From NCBI GenBank assembly GCA_964563155.1, contig CAZLVL010000017.1, forward strand, positions 1-58,382: a stretch of 58,382 nt of DNA, in the 5' to 3' direction. Positions 32,722-40,618 of the stretch are shown in pieces; the first letter of the stretch is position 1, and each line of letters starts with the position of its first letter. The DNA is from DUPQ01 sp964563155 (lineage in GTDB: Bacteria > Bacillota > Clostridia > DUPQ01). The translations under genes were made by a program, and so were the position numbers. Under the pieces are notes generated by a model. It was not told where the DNA came from. It saw nothing but the letters and a program-made list of their open reading frames with translations, and made no database searches.

Positions 32722-33342
32722 TTAGGCTTTAATAATATCCAATATCTCTTTTAAGCTCTTTACATAATAGGTGGCAGGTGCTGTGTTTTTAATGTTATGG
32801 GTATCAAAATAGCAAGAATCCACATGAGAATTGTTAGCGCACTCTATATCCAAGTCCCTGTCTCCTAAAAAGAGTATCTCATCTCTATTAAGCTTGTACT
32901 TATCAACCAAGTAATCCACCTTATCGCTTCTAGGTTTTAAGGGAAAACCGGATTCTTTATGTAAAATTTCTGTAAAGTATTTTAAATAGTCCTTATCTTC
33001 TAAAAATCGAAAAACCGATAGCCCTCTATTTGTAACCATAAAATTATATCCACTAACCGCTTTTATCATTTCTTTTGTGCCAGAAAAGGGATAGGTATTG
33101 GAAACATCCATCTCTTCTTCAGCTAGGAAAAAAGCTTTTGATATGTCTAGGTAGTCAATATTATTTCTCTTTCCAATCTCTTTAAAGGTAAAGGTTAAGG
33201 ACTGGTGAAGATTTTTTAATATAAAGTCTAAATCTTCTTTTATCCCCATATTTTCAACCACTTCTTTTACCACTTTGGCAATTTCTCCATAGGTATCAAA
33301 AAGAGTTCCGTCAAAGTCCCATATTAAGTGTTTGTATTTCAT
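32722..33342 (-). CDS. HAD-superfamily phosphatase
   Basis: 206 residues. Motif I is WDFDGTLFD (nucleophile Asp at about 9), motif II lies in FMVTNRGLS (Thr), motif III Lys is in KPRSDKVDYL and motif IV is FLGDRDLDIECANNS. The cap is a small helical C1 type, as in phosphoglycolate phosphatase and beta-phosphoglucomutase-like enzymes. The substrate is not known. ATG at 33342 is preferred to ATG at 33360 because AAGG stands about 7 nt before it and the catalytic strand begins directly. It is divergent from the aconitase-family gene; the gap carries inverted repeats. Confidence 0.87.
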   Translation of the reverse strand: MKYKHLIWDFDGTLFDTYGEIAKVVKEVVENMGIKEDLDFILKNLHQSLTFTFKEIGKRNNIDYLDISKAFFLAEEEMDVSNTYPFSGTKEMIKAVSGYNFMVTNRGLSVFRFLEDKDYLKYFTEILHKESGFPLKPRSDKVDYLVDKYKLNRDEILFLGDRDLDIECANNSHVDSCYFDTHNIKNTAPATYYVKSLKEILDIIKA

Positions 33343-33366
33343 AATCTGCCTTTCTTGCATATATTT

Positions 33367-33415
33367 GTCCTAATTAATTAGTGCTAGCATTTTAGTCTAA
33401 TTGATTAGGACTAAA
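33367..33415. promoter_or_regulatory. Inverted repeats between the divergent HAD and hydratase genes
   Basis: TTTAGTC-TAAT (33391-33401) and ATTA-G-GACTAAA (33404-33415) form 11-bp arms with one bulged G. A partial copy, GTCCTAAT within 33367-33382, lies 20 bp upstream. The sites sit just before the -35 of the hydratase promoter, so a regulator of one or both genes probably binds there. Confidence 0.5.
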
Positions 33416-33418
33416 CCT

Positions 33419-33446
33419 TTGCATTAAGTCTATGTTTAAGTATAAT
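33419..33446 (+). promoter_or_regulatory. Promoter of the aconitase-family gene
   Basis: TTGCAT (33419-33424), 16-bp spacer, TATAAT (33441-33446), 31 bp before the ATG; a second TATAAC follows closely. Confidence 0.7.
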
Positions 33447-33477
33447 AAAGTATAACATATGAAAGGAAGATGATTTA

Positions 33478-35631
33478 ATGTTTATAAATAAACCTGTAAT
33501 ATTACAAGATAATCAAATGCTAGATGCAGCCTCTTTTAGTCCAGAGCTGGTTGAGAAAGCTAAAAAGGGAGCAATGTCCCATAAAATTTTAGCAGCTCAT
33601 GACCTAGATAAGGGTAAGGGAGATAGGCTTAGAATAAAGTTTGACTCTTTAGCCAGTCATGACATTACTTATGTGGGTATTTTACAGACCGCTGCAGCTT
33701 GTAATTTAGAAGAATTTCCTTTGCCATTTGTTTTAACCAACTGTCATAATTCTCTTTGTGCAGTAGGAGGAACCATCAATGAAGATGACCATTTATTTGG
33801 TCTTTCAGCTACAAAGAAATATGGGGGCATTTATGTGCCAGCTCATTTAGCCATAATACATCAATACATGAGAGAGGTTATGTCCAAGTGTGGAAGTATG
33901 ATTTTAGGTTCAGACAGCCACACCAGATACGGAGCTCTTGGAACCATGGCCATAGGAGAAGGTGGAGGAGAACTAGCAAAGCAACTTCTTGGTGAAACTT
34001 ATGATATAAGTTATCCAAAAATTTGTCTTGTCTATCTAAAGGGAAAACTCAAACAAGGAGTTGGACCCCATGATGTAAATATATATATTATTAGAGAGCT
34101 TTTTAAAGAAGCAAGAGTAAAAAATATGGTCCTAGAATTTGTAGGTCCTGGCATTAAGGATCTTTCTATGGATGACAGGATAGGAATTGATGTTATGACC
34201 ACAGAGACCACTTGCTTATCTTCTTTGTGGGAAACTGATGAAAAAACCCTAGAATATTTTAGAGCTCATGGAAGAAGTGAAGATTACAAAAAGTTAAGCC
34301 CCAATGAACTAGCCCTTTATGAGTGTGCTATTGAGATTGATCTTTCTAAAATCGAACCTATGTTGGCCCTACCTTTCCATCCTTCTAATGGCTATACCAT
34401 TAAGGAATTTTTGGAAAACAGCCATGACATCTTAGACCAATTAAACCTACCCATATTAAAACAATACGGAGATCCTAAGAAGAAGACCTTCTTTGCAGGC
34501 CAAGGTATAATTGCAGGTTGTGCTGGTGGTTCATATGAAAACATTGTGGAAGCGGCTGCCATTTTAGAAGGTAGCTCAACAGGGAATGATTCTTTTTCTC
34601 TTTCTGTTTATCCTCAAAGTCAACCGGTTGGATATGCTTTGAACAAGCTGGGAGTAATGAGTAAATTAATGGAAACTGGAGCCTTGGTCAAAACAGCTTT
34701 TTGTGGTCCTTGCTTTGGAGCTGGAGATATTCCTGCTAACAACACCTTTTCTGTAAGACATGTTACCCGTAACTTTGAAAACAGAGAAGGCTCAATACCC
34801 CAAAAGGGACAAGCTGCATATGTGGCCTTAATGGATGCCCGTTCGGTTGCAGCAACAGCTTTGAATAAAGGTTATGTTACCCCAGCTACAGAGGTGGATT
34901 ACATAAAGGATGTGCCAGCATATGAGTATAAGGCTGAGATATATGAAAAGAGAGTTTACAATGGCTATAAAAATCCTAGAAAAGATGAAAAACTCATATT
35001 TGGCCCTAATATAAAGCCATGGCCAGAAATTCCTCAATTACCAGAAGAATTGCTCTTAAAGGTTGCAGCTGTCATAAAAGACCCAGTTACCACAACCGAT
35101 GAGTTAATACCTTCAGGTGAAACCTCTTCATATCGTTCTAATCCTTTAGCCTTAGCTGAGTTTACCCTTTCTAGAAGAGTACCCCACTATGTTGCAAATA
35201 CTAAAAAGGCCTTAGAAGAAGATGGAGTTGATGGACACTTAATTTTTGCTAACATGCCTGGAGATGGTTCTGCAAGAGAACAAGCTGCCTCTAGCCAAAG
35301 GGTCTTAGGAAGCTATGCAAACATAACTTTGGAATATGCAACAAAAAGATACAGAAGTAATATGATTAACTGGGGAATGATTCCCTTTACAGTAAAAGAA
35401 GATCCTCTATTAGAAGAAGGAGACTATATCTATTTACCAGAAATAAGAAAGGCTGTAGTGGATGGTCATAAGGAAATAGAGGTATTTGTAGGAAAAAGTA
35501 AAGACCAGGCTCTAAATAAAGCAAAAGAAGCTAGAAGTCTCATATTGGATATGTCTGATTTAACAGCTGATGAAAGAGAAATGCTGGCAGATGGATGTAT
35601 GATTAATTATTACAAAAAGAGACTAAAATAA
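33478..35631 (+). CDS. Aconitase-family hydratase
   Basis: 717-residue [4Fe-4S] hydro-lyase-like protein. Aconitase features are visible: LGSDSHTRYGALGTMAIGEGGGE (about 142-164), a Cys in TTETTCLSS, the cluster pair C-G-P-C-F-G-A-G (about 410) and the C-terminal swivel domain with SSREQAA-like GSAREQAASSQRVLG (about 600). The order and length fit the clostridial 'hydratase' group related to E. coli YbhJ rather than AcnA or the LeuCD type. Whether citrate is the substrate is open; no citrate synthase or isocitrate dehydrogenase is near. Promoter and inverted repeats precede it. GAAAGGAAGATG precedes the ATG. Iron supply through Feo would support it. Confidence 0.85.
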   Translation: MFINKPVILQDNQMLDAASFSPELVEKAKKGAMSHKILAAHDLDKGKGDRLRIKFDSLASHDITYVGILQTAAACNLEEFPLPFVLTNCHNSLCAVGGTINEDDHLFGLSATKKYGGIYVPAHLAIIHQYMREVMSKCGSMILGSDSHTRYGALGTMAIGEGGGELAKQLLGETYDISYPKICLVYLKGKLKQGVGPHDVNIYIIRELFKEARVKNMVLEFVGPGIKDLSMDDRIGIDVMTTETTCLSSLWETDEKTLEYFRAHGRSEDYKKLSPNELALYECAIEIDLSKIEPMLALPFHPSNGYTIKEFLENSHDILDQLNLPILKQYGDPKKKTFFAGQGIIAGCAGGSYENIVEAAAILEGSSTGNDSFSLSVYPQSQPVGYALNKLGVMSKLMETGALVKTAFCGPCFGAGDIPANNTFSVRHVTRNFENREGSIPQKGQAAYVALMDARSVAATALNKGYVTPATEVDYIKDVPAYEYKAEIYEKRVYNGYKNPRKDEKLIFGPNIKPWPEIPQLPEELLLKVAAVIKDPVTTTDELIPSGETSSYRSNPLALAEFTLSRRVPHYVANTKKALEEDGVDGHLIFANMPGDGSAREQAASSQRVLGSYANITLEYATKRYRSNMINWGMIPFTVKEDPLLEEGDYIYLPEIRKAVVDGHKEIEVFVGKSKDQALNKAKEARSLILDMSDLTADEREMLADGCMINYYKKRLK

Positions 35632-35650
35632 AAGTAGAGGTAAAGGCTTT

Positions 35651-36376
35651 TTGAAAAGAAAAGTAAAAGTATTAGTTTTTTTAATAGCAGTTTCTCTTGT
35701 ACTTCTTTTATTTACTTCATGTAATGAAAAGATACAAGTTGAATCTCCCCTAGCTAGCCCTAGTGGTCCTCTAGAAAGTCCAAGTGACCTTGTAGATAAT
35801 TGGCCATACGAAGAGATAAGCCAAAATATTTTACCTATCTTTAAAGAAGGGCAAATAACTAGATATACTTTTGAAGATGAAAGCTTAGTAATATATATTT
35901 CTAATGTTACAGATGAAGCTTATGACCAATACATAGTAGACTTAAAGCTTATGGGCTACGTAGAAGAAGAGGCAAGCACTAATGAAAATGCTGACAAAGA
36001 GTTGGAGAATCTCTTGTTGGTAAAGGGTCTTTATAGGTTGAATTTAATAAGGGAAAAGAAAGAGGATACTCTGGTTTTAAGCCTAGTTCTGCCTCTTTCT
36101 TGGCCTCAAGTAGGATATGTAAGCATGTTGCCCCCTTTTCCAGATATAGATATCTTGCAAATTTTAGGAGAAGGGGATAACCTTACAATAATCGCCCAAG
36201 ATAAGGGGCAAGAAAAGTTTTTAGAATATGTAGAAAAGGTAAAAGCTGCAGGCTTTGACCAAGTAATGGCCAGTTCAGATACCTTGTATGTGGCCACTAG
36301 CGAAAAATATCTAGTTACCTTGGTTAGACAGCCTGAACAAAAGCTTTTGGATATAGGTGTATATGAAAAAGAATGA
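35651..36376 (+). CDS. Putative lipoprotein of unknown function
   Basis: 241 residues. Type II signal peptide MKRKVKVLVFLIAVSLVLLL with lipobox FTSC (Cys at about 25). A Ser/Pro linker (SPLASPSGPLESPSD) precedes two related alpha/beta modules: about 55-150 and 150-240, each with a DxxxxxYxxxLKxxGY- or EKFLEYVEKVKAAGFD-type helix. This suggests an internal duplication. The start is TTG at 35651 with GAGG/AAAGG upstream. No enzymatic motif; the function is not recognised. The next small gene overlaps its last 14 nt, so the two are probably cotranscribed. Confidence 0.7.
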   Translation: MKRKVKVLVFLIAVSLVLLLFTSCNEKIQVESPLASPSGPLESPSDLVDNWPYEEISQNILPIFKEGQITRYTFEDESLVIYISNVTDEAYDQYIVDLKLMGYVEEEASTNENADKELENLLLVKGLYRLNLIREKKEDTLVLSLVLPLSWPQVGYVSMLPPFPDIDILQILGEGDNLTIIAQDKGQEKFLEYVEKVKAAGFDQVMASSDTLYVATSEKYLVTLVRQPEQKLLDIGVYEKE

Positions 36377-36668
36377 TTTTAATAAATTTATAGATATAGT
36401 GGATGTAGAAAGTGATTTGTTTGACGATTTAGACTTAACAGAAAGGGATTTTGATATTTTGGATCAGCTTGACGATGAAATAGAAGAAACCCTAAAGAAG
36501 ATAAGGATATATGACCTTCAAACTAATAGTCAAATGAGCGACCTGCTTTCTAAAGAAATTAGCAAGCAAGGCGATAGGATTAATGGGCTTATGGATAAGG
36601 CTTCACCTGCTTTAAAGCAATATCTTATTGACAGAATGAAGAAAATAAAGGATACTTATCTTAATTGA
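36363..36668 (+). CDS. Small acidic helical protein, function unknown
   Basis: 101 residues, strongly acidic at the N-terminus (DVESDLFDDLDLTERDFDIL) and basic at the C-terminus (DRMKKIKDTYLN), mostly helical with no Cys and no membrane segment. It may be a coiled-coil or adaptor-like cytosolic protein; no family is recognised. ATG at 36363 lies inside the 3' end of the lipoprotein gene, with TAGGTG just before it. It is the last gene before the rpoB promoter. Confidence 0.6.
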   Translation: MKKNDFNKFIDIVDVESDLFDDLDLTERDFDILDQLDDEIEETLKKIRIYDLQTNSQMSDLLSKEISKQGDRINGLMDKASPALKQYLIDRMKKIKDTYLN

Positions 36669-36719
36669 AGTTAAATAATAAAAAAGTTTTGTATTGAAAG
36701 ATATTTCTTAGTAAATCTA

Positions 36720-36748
36720 TTGACAGAAAAACTTAATGAGGATACAAT
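36720..36748 (+). promoter_or_regulatory. Promoter of the rpoB operon
   Basis: TTGACA (36720-36725), 17-bp spacer, TACAAT (36743-36748). The leader of about 140 nt can form a hairpin from CCTGT to ACAGG around AGATAT/ATATCT. rplKAJL genes are not upstream. Confidence 0.85.
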
Positions 36749-36897
36749 AGTCTATAATGCGCTCCTTTGCGTATTTTTGCGCCTGTAGATATGTAATATC
36801 TTTAAAAAACAGGTGTCAATGGCAGTTTAAATGCTGGATTTCAAGCTAAATTCAGTGACAGAGGATGATGTAAAAAGGACATGAGGTGACTAATTAA

Positions 36898-39800
36898 ATG
36901 ATACATCCCATTCAACACGGAAAAAGAGAAAGAATGAGTTTCTCAAAGATCAACGAAGTTCTTAAAATGCCCAATCTAATTGAAGTGCAAAAGAAATCCT
37001 ATCAGTGGTTTTTAGATGAAGGATTAAAAGAAGTCTTTAAAGATGTTTCTCCGGTTCGTGACCATTCGGACAATCTTATCTTAGAATTTATTGATTATAG
37101 GATAGCGGATAAACCTAAACTTGACGTACAGCAATGTAAAGAAAGAGACGCTACTTATCAAGCACCGCTCAGGGTTAAAGTCAGACTTATAAGAAAAGAT
37201 ACTGGTGAGGTAAAAGAGCAAGAAATCTTTATGGGTGATTTCCCCATGATGACAGATACCGGTACCTTCATAATTAACGGAGCTGAAAGAGTTATAGTCA
37301 GTCAGCTGGTCCGTTCTCCTGGCGCATATTATGCGGAGAAAAAAGACAAGGTTGGAAAGAGCCTCTTTTCTTCTACCTTAATACCAAACAGAGGAGCCTG
37401 GATTGAATACGAAACAGATTCTAATGGAGTTTTGTATGTAAGAATAGATAGAACCAGAAAGCTTCCCCTTACCATCTTTTTAAGAGCCTTGGGCCTTGAA
37501 AGAGATACAGACATAGGTGAAATGTTTGGCGAAGACTATAAATTAGATGCAACTTATGCAAAAGATGATACTAAGACTCGAGAAGAAGGTCTTTTTGAAA
37601 TCTATAAAAGATTAAGACCTGGAGAACCACCTACTATTGAAAGTGCAGAAAATCTATTTATGGGTATGCTTTTTGAACCCAAAAGATATGACTTAGCCAG
37701 ATTTGGAAGGTATAAGTTTAATAAAAAATTATCTATAGCTCCCAAGATTTTAGATAATATTGCAGCAGAAAATATAGTGGACACTGAAAGTGGCGAAATC
37801 CTTGTAAATAAGGGAGATAGAATTGATGAACTTCAAGCTACCGCAGTGGAAAATGCTGGAATAAATAAGGTCTTACTACAATGTGATAATCATGTACACA
37901 CAGCAATAGGTAACGGTACAGTTAATGCTGCATATTTTGTAGATTTTGATTATACAAGAATGGGCTTAACCGATAAGGTTAACTACCAAGTATTAAAAGA
38001 AATCTTAGACACCTATGAAAGTGAAGAAGATATAAAAATCGCTTTCGAAAAGAGAAAATATGATTTATGTCCTAAGAACATAACAAGAGAAGATATTTAT
38101 TCTTCTATCAGTTACTTAATTGGCTTAGATTATGAAATTTACACTACAGATGATATAGATCATTTGGGTAATAGAAGAATCAGGTCTGTTGGTGAATTGC
38201 TTCAAAACCAATTTAGAATTGGCTTTGCAAGAATGGAAAGAGTCATTAGAGAAAAAATGACTATCCAAGATATTGATATAGTTACACCACAAGCCTTAAT
38301 AAACATTAGACCGGTTACTGCGGTTATTAAAGAGTTTTTTGGTTCTTCCCAATTATCTCAATTTATGGACCAACCCAACCCCTTGGCAGAAATTACTCAT
38401 AAGAGAAGATTGTCTGCTTTAGGACCTGGTGGTTTAAGTAGAGAAAGAGCAAACTTTGAAGTTCGTGACGTTCACTATTCCCACTATGGAAGAATGTGTC
38501 CAGTTGAAACCCCAGAAGGTCCCAACATTGGTCTAATAGCTTCTTTAAGTACCTATGCCCGTATAAACGAATATGGCTTTATAGAAACCCCATATCGTAA
38601 GGTAAACAAGGACACTCACGTTGTTACCAGCGTAATAGATTATCTAACAGCTGATGAAGAAGACAACTATATTGTTGCCCAAGCCAACTCTGAGTTAACC
38701 GAAGATGGACATTTTGCCCACTCTAGAGTTAGCTGCAGATATAGAAACAACAAGATTATGAGAGACTCCAACACAGTTGACTATATGGACGTTTCTCCTA
38801 AGCAGTTGGTATCTGTTGCAACATCAATGATACCTTTCTTGGAAAATGACGATGCCAACAGAGCTCTAATGGGATCTAACATGCAACGTCAAGCAGTTCC
38901 CCTAATTAAACCTGAAGCTCCCATTATCGCAACAGATATGGAATACAAGGTTGCTGTTGACTCTGGGGTATGCGTTATAGCTAAAAGAGATGGTAAGGTT
39001 AAAAGTATCTCTGCAAACAAGATTGTTATTGAAACAGCTGATGGAGATACAGATGAATATAGAATTATTAAGTATAAAAGAAGTAACCAAGGAACCTGCA
39101 TAAACCAAAAGGTTATTGTGGAAAAAGGTGAAGAAGTTAAGGCTGGTGATGTTATAGCTGATGGACCTTCCACTGATTTAGGTGAAATTTCCTTGGGTAA
39201 AAACGTTCTAGTAGGCTTTATGACCTGGGAAGGTTATAACTACGAAGATGCTATCTTAATCAGTGAACAGTTGGTAAAAGATGATGTATTTACCTCTATT
39301 CACATTGAAGAATATGATATTGAATCTAGAGACACTAAATTAGGTCCTGAAGATATTACAAGAGATATTCCTAATATTGGAGATGATGCCCTTAAAGACC
39401 TGGACGAAAGAGGAATTGTTCGTATAGGTGCTGAGGTTAGATCTGGTGATATTTTAGTTGGTAAGGTTACACCTAAGGGTGAAACAGAGCTTACACCAGA
39501 AGAAAAACTACTAAGAGCTATCTTTGGTGAAAAATCTAGAGATGTTAGAGACACCTCTTTAAGAGTACCTCACGGTGAGGCTGGTATTGTAGTGGATGTT
39601 AAAGTTTTCTCTAAAGAAGATGGAGACGATTTAAGTCCAGGAATTAACCAAGCAGTAAGAGTTTTCATTGCGCAAAAAAGAAAAATTGCAGTGGGAGACA
39701 AAATGGCCGGTAGACATGGTAACAAGGGTGTTATAGCTAGGGTATTGCCAGAAGCTGATATGCCTTTCTTGGCTGATGGAACCCCTCTACAAATTATCCT

Positions 39801-40599
39801 AAATCCTCTAGGAGTTCCTTCTAGAATGAATATTGGACAGGTACTAGAAGTTCACTTAGGCTATGCTGCAAAAACCTTAGGATGGCATGTTGCTACCCCT
39901 GTTTTTGACGGTGCTTCTGAAATGGATATTATAAAGTGTCTAAAAGATGCTGGTTTAGCAGAAGACGGTAAAGCTGTTTTATATGACGGAAGAACCGGTG
40001 AAGCTTTTGAAAATAGAGTTACAGTAGGCTATATGTATATGATGAAACTTCATCACTTGGTTGATGACAAGATTCATGCCCGTTCTACAGGACCATATTC
40101 CTTAGTTACCCAACAACCTTTGGGGGGTAAAGCTCAATTTGGTGGTCAAAGATTCGGGGAAATGGAAGTTTGGGCTCTAGAAGCTTATGGCGCTGCAAAT
40201 ACCCTACAAGAAATTCTAACTGTTAAGTCTGACGACGTAGTAGGAAGAGTTAAAACATATGAAGCTATTGTTAAAGGTGAAAATATTCCTAAGTCTGGAA
40301 TACCTGAATCCTTTAAGGTTCTTATAAAAGAACTACAAAGCTTAGCCCTGGATATCAGAATACTTAAAGAAGATCACAGCGAAGTGACCTTAAGAGATGG
40401 AAGTGAAGATGATATACCTAGATTGGATATAAATATTTCTGGTGATGAAGGCTACACTTTTGATAATGATGAGCTTTTCAACATGGAGCTTGCTGCTAAA
40501 AGAGCTAGACAAGAAGAAGTTGAAGAAGAAGCTGATATAGAAGAAGATGAAGATATGCCAGGTTTAACATTGAAAGATATAGACGATGAAGATCTATAA
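36898..40599 (+). CDS. rpoB: DNA-directed RNA polymerase subunit beta
   Basis: 1233 residues. Conserved beta regions are uninterrupted, including the rifampicin pocket FFGSSQLSQFMDQPNPLAEITH and KRRLSALGPGG (about 470-510), the catalytic-cleft segment ETPEGPNIGLI, GYNYEDAILISE, KMAGRHGNKG (about 940) and the C-terminal GGQRFGEMEVWALEAYGA. The Q, D, H and S positions that matter for rifampicin binding are of the sensitive type. The acidic tail is short and there are no lineage inserts, as in Firmicutes. The start follows GAGGTGA. It has its own promoter instead of lying behind rplL. rpoC starts 19 bp downstream. Confidence 0.98.
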   Translation: MIHPIQHGKRERMSFSKINEVLKMPNLIEVQKKSYQWFLDEGLKEVFKDVSPVRDHSDNLILEFIDYRIADKPKLDVQQCKERDATYQAPLRVKVRLIRKDTGEVKEQEIFMGDFPMMTDTGTFIINGAERVIVSQLVRSPGAYYAEKKDKVGKSLFSSTLIPNRGAWIEYETDSNGVLYVRIDRTRKLPLTIFLRALGLERDTDIGEMFGEDYKLDATYAKDDTKTREEGLFEIYKRLRPGEPPTIESAENLFMGMLFEPKRYDLARFGRYKFNKKLSIAPKILDNIAAENIVDTESGEILVNKGDRIDELQATAVENAGINKVLLQCDNHVHTAIGNGTVNAAYFVDFDYTRMGLTDKVNYQVLKEILDTYESEEDIKIAFEKRKYDLCPKNITREDIYSSISYLIGLDYEIYTTDDIDHLGNRRIRSVGELLQNQFRIGFARMERVIREKMTIQDIDIVTPQALINIRPVTAVIKEFFGSSQLSQFMDQPNPLAEITHKRRLSALGPGGLSRERANFEVRDVHYSHYGRMCPVETPEGPNIGLIASLSTYARINEYGFIETPYRKVNKDTHVVTSVIDYLTADEEDNYIVAQANSELTEDGHFAHSRVSCRYRNNKIMRDSNTVDYMDVSPKQLVSVATSMIPFLENDDANRALMGSNMQRQAVPLIKPEAPIIATDMEYKVAVDSGVCVIAKRDGKVKSISANKIVIETADGDTDEYRIIKYKRSNQGTCINQKVIVEKGEEVKAGDVIADGPSTDLGEISLGKNVLVGFMTWEGYNYEDAILISEQLVKDDVFTSIHIEEYDIESRDTKLGPEDITRDIPNIGDDALKDLDERGIVRIGAEVRSGDILVGKVTPKGETELTPEEKLLRAIFGEKSRDVRDTSLRVPHGEAGIVVDVKVFSKEDGDDLSPGINQAVRVFIAQKRKIAVGDKMAGRHGNKGVIARVLPEADMPFLADGTPLQIILNPLGVPSRMNIGQVLEVHLGYAAKTLGWHVATPVFDGASEMDIIKCLKDAGLAEDGKAVLYDGRTGEAFENRVTVGYMYMMKLHHLVDDKIHARSTGPYSLVTQQPLGGKAQFGGQRFGEMEVWALEAYGAANTLQEILTVKSDDVVGRVKTYEAIVKGENIPKSGIPESFKVLIKELQSLALDIRILKEDHSEVTLRDGSEDDIPRLDINISGDEGYTFDNDELFNMELAAKRARQEEVEEEADIEEDEDMPGLTLKDIDDEDL

Positions 40600-40618
40600 G
40601 GACATGGGAGAGTAAAAG

